DNA of 64,000 nucleotides from Acidovorax sp. NB1. Lineage in GTDB: Bacteria > Pseudomonadota > Gammaproteobacteria > Burkholderiales > Burkholderiaceae_C. Positions 1-8,012 of the stretch are shown here, in pieces. How positions within the stretch are numbered: the first letter of the stretch is position 1; every line of letters begins with the position of its first letter. The stretch covers positions 1-64,000 of the forward strand of contig NZ_BJHU01000021.1 of the NCBI RefSeq assembly GCF_005405905.1. The letters run 5' to 3'. The translations under genes were made by a program, and so were the position numbers. The notes under the pieces are model-generated. The model did no database searches, was not told where the DNA came from, and was given only the letters and a program-made list of their open reading frames with translations.

Positions 1-160
1 GCCGATGGTCATGCCCAAGAAGCGCTGGGTGGTGGAGCGCACCCATGCCTGGCTGGAGCGCAACCGCAGGCTGGTGATGCACCACGATCGCAAGCCGTTC
101 TATGCACAGGCATGGGTTTGGCTGGCGCAGGCGCGGATGCTACTGGGGCGGTTGAAATAG
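1..160 (+). mobile_element. IS5-family transposase, C-terminal fragment
   Basis: The reading frame enters from the left edge (codons from position 2) and stops at 158-160. The 52 visible residues contain WVVERTHAWLERNRRL, typical of the end of IS5-group DDE transposases; the E of VVERT is probably the last acidic residue of the triad. The 5' part lies outside the window, so it cannot be said whether the element is complete. I did not recognise a terminal inverted repeat in the bases after the stop. Confidence 0.8.
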
Positions 161-270
161 ATTTCTTCTACACCCTCTTGGCGAAGCAAAAGAAAGTGAG
201 TCGCCCGCCGGGGCGACAACCCGGCTCCCGCCCCAAACACAAGCATGGAGCCCAAACCAGCACACCAAGG

Positions 271-300
271 CTTCGACAAGCTCAGCCCGAACGGTTAGCG
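271..300 (+). repeat. REP-like unit, single copy
   Basis: The core TTCGACAAGCTCAGCCCGAA matches, with small changes, the two units found again at 22873-22937. Units of this kind are dispersed intergenic repeats in many proteobacteria. It lies between the transposase fragment and the 3' end of the diguanylate cyclase gene. Confidence 0.6.
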
Positions 301-348
301 AGCCACATGAACTTCGACAGCCCCGCCCCACACCGACAGACGGCAATC

Positions 349-410
349 ACTACAAAAACAATAGCTACCAAGGCATAACCAGCAGGCGCCAGCAGCCAAA
401 ATAAATCAAA
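349..410 (+). repeat. Composite ~60-bp intergenic repeat, copy 1 (forward)
   Basis: It begins with the 17-bp dyad ACTACAAAAACAATAGC, continues with a GC-rich middle, and ends with CAGCCAAAATAAATCAAA. The same order (17-bp GCTAY-N7-RTAGC dyad, GC-rich hairpin, GGCC-AT-rich tail) recurs at seven other places in this window. The tail overlaps the stop codon (406-408) of the minus-strand cyclase gene. Confidence 0.6.
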
Positions 411-2535
411 CCGGCCCCAACGCCATCCGCCCCGACGCCGTCACCGTCGCCTGGCTCGCGTGCCGCGTCTCCACCCGGTTGCGCCCCGCCCGCTTGGCGT
501 CATAACAAGCCATGTCCGCCGCATACAGCACCGACGGCACGTCCTGCAAACTCGCGTCCAGCACCACCAGCCCGATGCTCACCCCCAGCGTGAAACTGCG
601 CCCCTGGTACGAAGGCTCCCAGGCGTGCACCGCCACACGCAGCTGCTCGGCCACCGCCTGGCCCCGTGCCAGCGCACAGCCGGGCAACACCACCGCAAAT
701 TCATCCCCCCCCAGGCGCGCCGCCCAGCCGATCTGGCGCACCTGCGATGCCAGCAGACGGGCCACGTGGCGCAACACATCGTCGCCCGCGTCATGCCCGG
801 CAATGTCATTGACCACGGTGAAATGGTCCAGATCGAGGAACAGCACCACCCCATCGCCCTGCGGCTCGCTGCCTTCCTCATCCTCCGTGGCACTGCGCTG
901 GCGTGTGGAGCGCTCGGCCATCAGCAGGCCCAGGCGCTCGTCGAAAGCGGCGCGGTTGTAGAGCTGGGTCAGGGCATCGTGCGAGCGCTCCCAGGCGTGC
1001 TGCACCTGGGCCTCGCGGGCAGCGGTAATGTCTTCCAGGATCCACACCGTGCCGCCATGCATTTCGTCGGGCCGCACGCTGCGCCCCTGCACACGGGCCC
1101 ACACGGGCGTGCCGTCCTTGCGCATGAAGCAGATGTCGCCGTCGAACGCGCCATGCGCAGCCATCTCGGAGCGCACGCGCTCGCCCACCTGGGCATAGTC
1201 CGCGTCGCTGGCATACACAGTGCGTGCGGGGCGGCCCTGCAGCTCCTGCGCGGTGTAGCCCAGCATCACGCAGGCCTGTCGGCCCACCACATCCAGCATG
1301 CCGTGGCGCGAGATGATGATGCCCACCGAGGCGTTGTCCAGCACGGCCTGGAACTGGCCGTCGAGCGTGTCCTTGCGCTGTTGTTGCTGCTGGCCCTGCT
1401 GCACCAGGCCCTGGAACACACGCACCAGCTCGCCCACCTCGCCCCCCGCGCGGGGCCAGGCCTGGTCGGCCGGGGGCTGCTGGTGCCGGGTGCTGGTCTT
1501 GAGCAGCTGGCGCGCCTTGTAGGTGAGTTGCGCCAGGGGCTGAGCCATCCAGCCCATCAGGGCCACGGCCAGCAGCATGCACAGCAGCATGCTGGCCACG
1601 GCCAGCCACCAGGCCTCGCGCTGGGCGCCGCGCAGGGGTGCCAGCAGTGCCTGCGAGGTGCTGACCCGCGCCACGATCCACTGCGGCAGCGGCATGCCCG
1701 CCATGCTCACGATGTGGTCAGGCTGCACATGGCTCATGCCCCGCCCCACCACGGGCTGGGCCTGGGTCAGCCAGCGGGTGTAGACAGGCGCCAGCCCGGC
1801 TTCGTCGCGCACCTGGCCCAGGATGCGGGAAGAATCGGGGTGCGAAAGGATGGTGCCGTCGCGCGTGAAGACGATGAGCTGCGAGTCTTCGCGCGCGGGC
1901 AGCGTCATGGATGGGGGCAGCAGGCTTTGCGATTGCAGGCGCAAGGCCCCGGCCACCACGCCCAGCACGGTGCCGTCTTCGCGGTGCAGCGGCATGGTGA
2001 ACATCACGCGCGGCTCGCCACTGCGACCGGCGATCAGCTCGGACACCAGCGGCTTGCCATCCACCAGGGTGCGGCGCAGTGCGTCGCGCTCGGCCGAATC
2101 CAGGTCGGCGGCTTTTTGCTGCTGCCCGGCGCGCAGGTTCAGGCGCAGCTCGCCGTTGTCGCGGGCCACCTGCATGGTGTCGAAGAACTGCACGGCGGGC
2201 AGGCCCTGCTGCAGCAGCCATTCGAGCGACGAGGGGGATTCGAGCATGCCGGGTGTGATGCCTGCGGCCACGGTGCGCAGCACCTTCTGGCTCTGTTCGA
2301 TCTTGCTGGCCAGCAGGCGGGCCACGACCTCGACCTCATCGGTCTGCTGGCTCACCACCCGGCGCACGGCCTCTTGCCCCGAGGCGCGGGTGACCAGCCA
2401 CGCGGCCACCGCCCCCGACAGGGCCACAGCCAATGCCGCCACCAGCATGAGCCGCAGCACCAGCGCCCCAGGCACCAGCCAGCCTGGTGCGTCGTCGTCG
2501 GGCGCAGCCGAGGGTGCGGGGGCCGTCATGGACAC
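406..2535 (-). CDS. Membrane PAS-GGDEF diguanylate cyclase
   Basis: 709 residues. It should make cyclic di-GMP at the inner membrane. A first transmembrane helix (about residues 25-50) is followed by a periplasmic sensor region of Cache type (about 55-305), a second helix (about 308-330), a HAMP-like stretch, a Q-rich linker, a PAS domain (about 395-510, with ICFMRKDGTPVWARV) and a GGDEF domain whose active-site loop reads RLGGDEFAVVLPG, so it should be active. The product-inhibition I-site (RxxD before GGDEF) is not intact: the expected position reads RQIG. The signal sensed is unknown. It is a single-gene unit, convergent with the transposase fragment. Confidence 0.9.
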   Translation of the reverse strand: MSMTAPAPSAAPDDDAPGWLVPGALVLRLMLVAALAVALSGAVAAWLVTRASGQEAVRRVVSQQTDEVEVVARLLASKIEQSQKVLRTVAAGITPGMLESPSSLEWLLQQGLPAVQFFDTMQVARDNGELRLNLRAGQQQKAADLDSAERDALRRTLVDGKPLVSELIAGRSGEPRVMFTMPLHREDGTVLGVVAGALRLQSQSLLPPSMTLPAREDSQLIVFTRDGTILSHPDSSRILGQVRDEAGLAPVYTRWLTQAQPVVGRGMSHVQPDHIVSMAGMPLPQWIVARVSTSQALLAPLRGAQREAWWLAVASMLLCMLLAVALMGWMAQPLAQLTYKARQLLKTSTRHQQPPADQAWPRAGGEVGELVRVFQGLVQQGQQQQQRKDTLDGQFQAVLDNASVGIIISRHGMLDVVGRQACVMLGYTAQELQGRPARTVYASDADYAQVGERVRSEMAAHGAFDGDICFMRKDGTPVWARVQGRSVRPDEMHGGTVWILEDITAAREAQVQHAWERSHDALTQLYNRAAFDERLGLLMAERSTRQRSATEDEEGSEPQGDGVVLFLDLDHFTVVNDIAGHDAGDDVLRHVARLLASQVRQIGWAARLGGDEFAVVLPGCALARGQAVAEQLRVAVHAWEPSYQGRSFTLGVSIGLVVLDASLQDVPSVLYAADMACYDAKRAGRNRVETRHASQATVTASGRMALGPV

Positions 2536-2712
2536 CCCGGCACAGGAGCGTCGCAGGCACGCGGGAGGTTAGGCATGGGGACGGGTCACAGCAGACATGT
2601 CCCAACAAATATACGCAGCCCCCGGGGCCGGGGGCTTGGGTGGAACCCTTGGAAAAACGCAAGGAAAAACCCTGAGTCCGAAGCCGCCCCGCCGCGCGAG
2701 ACCGGCGCACCC

Positions 2713-3372
2713 TCAGCAACCAGCCATCGACTGCAGCGCCCGGGGTTGGGGCAGGTTCAGCACGTTGCCGGTGCCATGGATGAGCCCCAGCTCCCGCAAA
2801 TGGCGCAGCACGCGCGAGAAGGTTTCGGGGGCGATGCCCAGTTGCGCAGCGATCAGGCGTTTGCGCTGGTGCAGCGTGACCTGCATGGCGCCCGTGGGGT
2901 CGGACTCAGCATGCTTGAGCAGCCACTGTGCGCAACGCGATTCCGCGTCCTGCGCCAGGCGGCTCACCGCCAGCTCGGACTGCTGCCGATAGCCCTGTGC
3001 CATGTCCAGCAGCAGACCCCGCGCGCCCGGCTGCATGGCGGCCAGGCTGCAGCGAAACGCTTCAATCGGCAGGCGCCGCACCTGCAGGCGTGTGTCGGCC
3101 ACCATGTCCACCGGGAAGGGCAGCCCCATCAGGGCGGATGCGGCATCGAGCCAGAACGGCCCTTCCACCGCCCCCAGTTGGTGGCGCAGAAAGCCGTCAT
3201 CCAGCACGCCGCGCAACACGCGGCCGCTTTCCAGGTGCAGCACGGAGGTGAGGACCTCGTTGCGCCTGCGCAGCACTTCGCCGGGGGCGATCACCTCGGT
3301 GTCAGCGGGCAGGGAGAAAAGGGTAGAGGGCAGCATGGAAGCCACTTTGCCGTGCCGCCGCGCCCGGGGCAT
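2713..3372 (-). CDS. Crp/Fnr-family transcriptional regulator
   Basis: 219 residues: an N-terminal cyclic-nucleotide-binding-like beta barrel (about 15-120), a dimerisation helix and a C-terminal winged helix. The recognition helix reads APETFSRVLRHL; the E-T-x-S-R pattern is that of FNR-type proteins that read TTGAT-N4-ATCAA. There is no N-terminal cysteine cluster, so it should not carry the 4Fe-4S oxygen sensor of classical Fnr; it may belong to the heme or NO sensing branch (inference). The start used is the ATG at 3372; an internal ATG at 3336 is possible, and neither has a clear ribosome site. An FNR-type box abuts the start, suggesting autoregulation. Confidence 0.85.
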   Translation of the reverse strand: MPRARRHGKVASMLPSTLFSLPADTEVIAPGEVLRRRNEVLTSVLHLESGRVLRGVLDDGFLRHQLGAVEGPFWLDAASALMGLPFPVDMVADTRLQVRRLPIEAFRCSLAAMQPGARGLLLDMAQGYRQQSELAVSRLAQDAESRCAQWLLKHAESDPTGAMQVTLHQRKRLIAAQLGIAPETFSRVLRHLRELGLIHGTGNVLNLPQPRALQSMAGC

Positions 3373-3385
3373 TGAGCAAGATCAA
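3372..3385. promoter_or_regulatory. FNR-type operator
   Basis: TTGAGCAAGATCAA matches the FNR/ANR consensus TTGAT-N4-ATCAA with one mismatch. It lies between the Crp/Fnr regulator gene (minus strand) and the porin (plus strand). It touches the ATG at 3372; if translation starts at 3336 the box is about 36 bp upstream. Confidence 0.5.
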
Positions 3386-3646
3386 AGCCCAACCACGTCG
3401 CAAGCCCCGCCCTGCAAGGGTTTGCGCAAAAACACAAGAAAGCTGCGCGCGGACCTGATACCGCCCGCGTGCCTGCAACCTGCCCTGCACTGCCATGGGA
3501 TATGCAGCTGTAAGAACCTGTTTCAGCAGGGGCACGGAAATTGCGAACTCCGGCGTGCAGGCCCGCCCTTGCACCACGGTGCACACCGGGCCGCAAGCAC
3601 CCCCTCCCAACGCCGGGCGTCCGGCATTTCACCCTCAGGAAAATCC

Positions 3647-4696
3647 ATGAAAAAAAACCTGTCTGCACTGTCTCTATCCCTTTCGCTGGGCAGCGCACTG
3701 CTGTTGTGCACCACCGGGGCCCTGGCCCAAAGCTCGGTCCAGTTGATGGGGCTGACTGATGTGTATGTGGGCTCCATGAAAAATGCCGGTGATGCAGGCC
3801 GCAGCGCGGTGGTGGGCAGCGGTGGCATGACAACGTCGTGGTTCGGTGTCAAGGGCACGGAGGACCTGGGCGGCGGGCTCAAGGCCCAGTTCGCGCTCAC
3901 CTCGTTCATCAAGGTGGACAGTGGCGTGCAAGGCCGCTTCGCCAACGACACCTTCTTCTCGCGCGATGCCAACGTGGGCCTGAGCGATAGCTGGGGCACC
4001 GTCACGGTGGGCCGGGGCCTGGCGCCCAACTTCCTGCCCTCCATCCTGTCGAACCCGCTGGGCGACTCGTTCACCTTCGCGCCCGTGATCCTGCACATGA
4101 ACGTGCCGCTGTTCAACGGCACCGGCTGGGGTTCCACCACGCCGTCCGACACGGGCTGGGCCAACGAAATCATCTACAGCACGCCCAACTTTGGCGGGCT
4201 CTCGGCCAACCTGCACTACCAGTTCGGCGAGATTGCGGGCGACAGCGGCAAGAAGAACGTGGGCATCAACGCGCTGTACTTCAACGGCCCCATCACGCTC
4301 ACCGGTTTTTATGAACGCGACCAGATGAGCAACCCCGCCGCGCCCAGCACCTACCTGGGCACCACCAAGACCGACTGGATGCTGGGCGGCGCCTACGACT
4401 TCACGGTGGTCAAGGCGTTTGCCAGCTACGGCCAGGCCAAGGCCGACAACACCACCAACAAGGCCAAGACCACGCAGCTCGGCGTGTCGGTGCCCGTGGG
4501 TGCCACCGGCAAGGTGCTGGCATCGTGGGCGCAGACCACGCTGAGCGCTACCGACATCTCGCGCAAGACCTTCACCGTGGGCTACGACCATTTCCTGTCC
4601 AAGCGCACCGACCTGTACGTGATGGCCATGGCCGACCGCATCACCAACCAGGCCCATGGCAGCAGCGTGGGCGTGGGCATCCGCCACCGTTTCTGA
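3647..4696 (+). CDS. Outer-membrane porin (Gram-negative porin family)
   Basis: 349 residues. It is a general diffusion porin of the betaproteobacterial Porin_4/OmpC type. Residues 1-23 form a signal peptide (MKKN, a leucine/serine-rich core, GALA cleaved before QSSVQ). The mature protein shows alternating amphipathic strands, the early motif SSVQLMGLTDVYVG, the strand SWFGVKGTEDLGGGLKAQF, and a C-terminal phenylalanine (GVGIRHRF) as needed for barrel assembly. The start at 3647 is chosen for the signal peptide and an AGGA a few bases upstream; the open frame extends far upstream without coding character. The FNR-type box at 3372-3385 is about 260 bp upstream, so a regulatory link is only possible. 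Confidence 0.92.
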   Translation: MKKNLSALSLSLSLGSALLLCTTGALAQSSVQLMGLTDVYVGSMKNAGDAGRSAVVGSGGMTTSWFGVKGTEDLGGGLKAQFALTSFIKVDSGVQGRFANDTFFSRDANVGLSDSWGTVTVGRGLAPNFLPSILSNPLGDSFTFAPVILHMNVPLFNGTGWGSTTPSDTGWANEIIYSTPNFGGLSANLHYQFGEIAGDSGKKNVGINALYFNGPITLTGFYERDQMSNPAAPSTYLGTTKTDWMLGGAYDFTVVKAFASYGQAKADNTTNKAKTTQLGVSVPVGATGKVLASWAQTTLSATDISRKTFTVGYDHFLSKRTDLYVMAMADRITNQAHGSSVGVGIRHRF

Positions 4697-4716
4697 GGCT
4701 CTTGAGCGGGCCTTTT

Positions 4717-4777
4717 GTGAATAAAAAAGGCCCTCTCCGCGCTACAGACATGCCACATCAGCTATCAAAAATATAGC
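4717..4777 (-). repeat. Composite ~60-bp repeat, copy 2 (reverse), acting as porin 3' hairpin
   Basis: Read on the minus strand it starts with the 17-bp dyad GCTATATTTTTGATAGC (plus 4761-4777) and ends in GGCCTTTTTTATTCAC. Its left end shares an imperfect hairpin (4708-4716 with 4725-4733, GGGCCTTTT/AAAAGGCCC) just after the porin stop, which may terminate transcription although no U-tract follows on the plus strand. Confidence 0.55.
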
Positions 4778-4850
4778 ATTCATGATTCTGTAACCAAACT
4801 GTCACGGCGGCTGGGTATCTTTGCGTCCTTGCTCAGGGACCCACAACGCG

Positions 4851-6728
4851 ATGCAGAACACCCAATGGAGCCGGCTGGAGGCAATGATGGCGCTGCTGTC
4901 GCCCGCTGCACGCCATGGCACCGGCCCGCTGGCCCGGCTCATGCAGGGTGGTGGGCTGCATTGCGTCTTCCAGCCCCTGGCCGATCTGCGCGAGGGCAAC
5001 ATCCATGCCCATGAGGCCCTGATCCGGGGCCCCGAGGGCAGCCCCTTGCACACCCCCGATGTGCTGCTAAGCCTGGCACGGCAGGAGGGCATCCTGCAGG
5101 ACTTCGAGCTGTTGTGCGTCTTCACCGCACTCGCCCAATGGGGCCAGCACGAGGCCCTGGGCCGCCTGTTCGTCAACATCAGCGCCGACGCGCTGGTGCA
5201 TGGCGTGGCGCTGGTGGGCCCCGAATTGCTGGGCGAGACGGTGCGCAGCTTTGGCCTGAGCGCCCGCATGCTGGTGCTGGAGATCACCGAGCACGAGCGC
5301 GTGAGCGACATGCCCGTGCTGCGCCAGGCCATCAAGGCCGTGCACGCCTGCGGTGCACGGGTGGCGCTGGATGATTTTGGCGATGGCCGCTCCAGCCTGC
5401 GGCTGTGGTCCGAGGTCAAGCCCGACTTCGTGAAGATCGACAAATACTTCATCCACGACATCAGCGACCACCCCGAGAACCTGCAGATGCTGCAGGCTAT
5501 CAAGGGCATTGCCGATGTGTTTGGCACCAAACTGATTGCCGAGGGCATCGAAACACGCGACGACCTGCGCGCGCTGCGCGACCTGGACATCCCCTACGGC
5601 CAGGGCTGGCTGCTGGGCCGCCCGGCCCGCGCCCCGCGCCACACGGTGGACGGCCCCGCGCTGGAAGTGATGCAGGACCGCCGCGTGGCCGTGCTGCCAC
5701 ACCTGGGCCAGACCGCACGCCCGGGCATCCTGCGCAGCCTGCTGGTGGTGCAGGCGCCCACGGCATCACCCGCCACCAGCAACGACGCGGTGGCCGTGAT
5801 CTTTCACCAGCACACCGACCTGCACGCGCTGGCCGTGGTCGATGGCACACGCCCCGTGGCGCTCATCAACCGCCAGCAGTTCATGAACCACTACGCCACG
5901 CTGTACTTCCGCGAGGTGCATGGCCGCAAGTCCTGCCTGGCCTTCGCCAACCAGGCGCCGCGCGTGGTGGAGCTGGACTGCGACGTGGACCAGCTGGTGG
6001 GCATCCTCACCTCGCAGGACCAGCGCTACCTGAGCGATGGCTACATCGTGACCGACAACGGCCGCTACCTGGGCCTGGGTACAGGCGACCAGCTGGTGCG
6101 CGCCGTGACCGAAACCCGCATCGAGGCCGCGCGCCACGCCAACCCGCTCACCTTTCTGCCCGGCAACATTCCCATCAGCCTGCACATGCAGCGCCTGCTG
6201 GAGAGCGGCACTGAGTTTGTGGCCTGCTATGCGGACCTGAACAACTTCAAGCCCTTCAACGACCACTACGGCTACTGGCGCGGCGACCAGATGATCCGCC
6301 TGGTGGCGCGCCTGGCCACGGCGCACTGCGACGCGCGCCGCGACTTTGTGGGCCATGTGGGCGGGGACGATTTCATGCTGATCTTCCAGAGCAGCAACTG
6401 GCTGCAGCGCTGCAAGAACATCGTGGACGAGTTTGCGCGCGAGGCCGTCACGCTGTTTGACGACGGCGCCCGGCTGGCGGGCGGCATCCACGCAGAAGAC
6501 CGGCATGGCGTGCGGCGGTTCTTCCCGTGCACCACGCTCGCCATCGGTGCCGTGCGCATCACGCCCGGGCGCTTCCGGCACGCCGAAGAGGTGGCCAACC
6601 TGGCCGCCGTGGCCAAACACGAGGCCAAACTGGCCGCCACCGGCGTGGTGCTGCACGGCGGCTTCACCGAATCCAGCCTGGGCGCGTTGGCGGCCACGCG
6701 GGCGCTGCAGGATGTGCTGGCGGCGTAG
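4851..6728 (+). CDS. EAL-CBS-GGDEF cyclic di-GMP signalling protein
   Basis: 625 residues from the ATG at 4851 (an in-frame TTG lies at 4821). The EAL domain (about 20-265) keeps the residues needed to hydrolyse cyclic di-GMP: EALIRG, VNISAD, LEITE, LDDFGDG, VKIDK, AEGIE, GQGW. A CBS-pair region follows (about 290-430, with ALINRQQFMNHYATLYFRE). The C-terminal GGDEF domain (about 460-610) has GGDDF, so cyclase activity is uncertain and it may bind GTP as a regulator. There are no membrane segments, so it is cytosolic. It stands alone after the porin. Together with the cyclase at 406-2535 the region encodes both making and breaking of the messenger. Confidence 0.9.
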   Translation: MQNTQWSRLEAMMALLSPAARHGTGPLARLMQGGGLHCVFQPLADLREGNIHAHEALIRGPEGSPLHTPDVLLSLARQEGILQDFELLCVFTALAQWGQHEALGRLFVNISADALVHGVALVGPELLGETVRSFGLSARMLVLEITEHERVSDMPVLRQAIKAVHACGARVALDDFGDGRSSLRLWSEVKPDFVKIDKYFIHDISDHPENLQMLQAIKGIADVFGTKLIAEGIETRDDLRALRDLDIPYGQGWLLGRPARAPRHTVDGPALEVMQDRRVAVLPHLGQTARPGILRSLLVVQAPTASPATSNDAVAVIFHQHTDLHALAVVDGTRPVALINRQQFMNHYATLYFREVHGRKSCLAFANQAPRVVELDCDVDQLVGILTSQDQRYLSDGYIVTDNGRYLGLGTGDQLVRAVTETRIEAARHANPLTFLPGNIPISLHMQRLLESGTEFVACYADLNNFKPFNDHYGYWRGDQMIRLVARLATAHCDARRDFVGHVGGDDFMLIFQSSNWLQRCKNIVDEFAREAVTLFDDGARLAGGIHAEDRHGVRRFFPCTTLAIGAVRITPGRFRHAEEVANLAAVAKHEAKLAATGVVLHGGFTESSLGALAATRALQDVLAA

Positions 6729-7041
6729 TTTCCGTCGGGTGTAGGGACTGGGCGGTTCACGCTGCAGGCCAGTTCGCTTCGGCCCCAAGCGCGACTACGA
6801 GCACCACCCATCCCTTCATTGGTTTCGTGCGCGGCTCAAACTGGAGTCTCTGTCACCTCGCCTTTCACTGTGCAGGCTATAGTTTTTAGGCTGAGGCATG
6901 CCGGGTTTCGCAGATTTTTTAACCGGGCACCTTCCACAATCTGAAGCGGCAAGCCAGGTTGAAGAGGAATGCGCGTCCAGAAGATCCCGCACTGTCCAGC
7001 GTATTTCGCCAGCTTCGCGGCATGCGCCACGTTAGACCTCC
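6729..7041. other. Intergenic, no gene recognised
   Basis: About 313 bases between the EAL protein and the small lipoprotein. Open frames here lack coding character. Base composition is visibly lower in GC from about 6830 onward, which continues into the next gene and may mark a later insertion. No terminator or operator could be supported. Confidence 0.4.
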
Positions 7042-7530
7042 ATGCGACCCATCCTGAAATTCGTAAAAGCCATCACGCTCGCAAGCCTCCTCGCAATACC
7101 CATCGCCTGTACCAGGGTAGAGCCCGCAGGTGAGTTCAGCACAGCCCTCGGAAAGTTGGTTCGATCCGAGAAAGTCCAGGAGGTAGATCTGGCAAACGTA
7201 CTCCCACTGGACTGGAATGAACTGTTCGTCTTTGGCCCGTACTCACCCCGCGAGAGCAACTGCCAGGCGTTGCAGCTTGGCTGGCTCAAGTGCCGCCTGA
7301 CACTGCCTGCTGAAGTGAATGAGGGCGAACTCGTCCTGGTCTTCCGAGCAAACTCCCAAGTCGTGCATGTGGAGCGTCATCGGAGGTGGAATGGAGACTT
7401 CAGCGCGCAGACCAGTCCGCGACCCCAACCAATACTGCGGTCAGCTGCCAAGTTCTCTGTCAGGCTGGTGTCCAACCGGGCACCAGAGGATGAGCAGTGG
7501 TACCAACTTGAGCATCAGGCCCATGACTGA
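7042..7530 (+). CDS. Small putative lipoprotein, function unknown
   Basis: 162 residues. The N-terminus has a signal sequence with a lipobox-like LAIPIAC (cysteine near residue 23), so it is probably anchored in a membrane by lipid. The rest has no motif I recognise; it contains the segment VLPLDWNELFVFGPYSPRESNC. Codon use is less GC-biased than in neighbouring genes, suggesting a recent arrival or a lineage-specific gene. No operon partner is apparent: the next gene starts about 85 bp later. Confidence 0.6.
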   Translation: MRPILKFVKAITLASLLAIPIACTRVEPAGEFSTALGKLVRSEKVQEVDLANVLPLDWNELFVFGPYSPRESNCQALQLGWLKCRLTLPAEVNEGELVLVFRANSQVVHVERHRRWNGDFSAQTSPRPQPILRSAAKFSVRLVSNRAPEDEQWYQLEHQAHD

Positions 7531-7614
7531 GCACCTGCAGTGACGAGACCTAAGCCTCATGTCAAACGCTAGGCGTCACAAAAGAACCGCGCAACATCTA
7601 ACTCTGCTCCACCC

Positions 7615-7998
7615 ATGAACGAAGCCGAAATCGCCTCAGGCCTGCCGGTCACACCACACTATCAGTACGCGCAGCGCGTGGGGAGACAGCTCTTTCTTGC
7701 GGGCCAGGTGCCGCAGGCCGCCGATGGCTCGATCGTGGCGCCCGGAGAGCCGCGCGCCCAGGCATCGCAGTGCCTCGCGAATCTGAGCAAGGTTCTGGCC
7801 GTTCACGGGTTTACCACACCAGACATTCGCCGCCTTGTGGTCTACGTCGTCGGCGAACAGACTGACCTTTCAGCGGCCTGGGGCGCCGTGGCCGAGCACT
7901 TTGGCGGGCAAACGCCTCCAGCAACGCTCTTGGGCGTCGCCCGCCTGGGATACCCGGGGCAGGTGGTGGAGATCGACGCCACCGTCGTCAAGGGCTAG
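7615..7998 (+). CDS. RidA/YjgF-family protein
   Basis: 127 residues, the usual length for this family of trimeric enamine/imine deaminases that remove reactive 2-aminoacrylate-type intermediates. Recognisable segments are VGRQLFLAGQVPQ near the start, QASQCLANLSKVLAVHGF in the middle, and PPATLLGVARLGYPGQVVEIDATVV at the end. The arginine that holds the substrate carboxylate in canonical RidA (R105) appears as the R of GVARLGYPG but the context differs, so activity is uncertain. It stands alone, convergent with puuD. Another RidA-family gene is at 57889. Confidence 0.85.
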   Translation: MNEAEIASGLPVTPHYQYAQRVGRQLFLAGQVPQAADGSIVAPGEPRAQASQCLANLSKVLAVHGFTTPDIRRLVVYVVGEQTDLSAAWGAVAEHFGGQTPPATLLGVARLGYPGQVVEIDATVVKG

Positions 7999-8012
7999 GA
8001 GTCTGCGCAGCC

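Noticed and set aside
460-3375. Very long plus-strand open frame opposite the cyclase and Crp/Fnr genes
   Set aside because: Histidine/arginine/alanine-rich translation with no motif; it is the shadow frame of high-GC genes on the other strand. The same holds for long frames opposite puuE/GntR (11478-13091), ggt (18677-20383), maeB (34036-35949), the creatininase/ABC genes (59148-61268) and the FAD oxidase (62170-63819).
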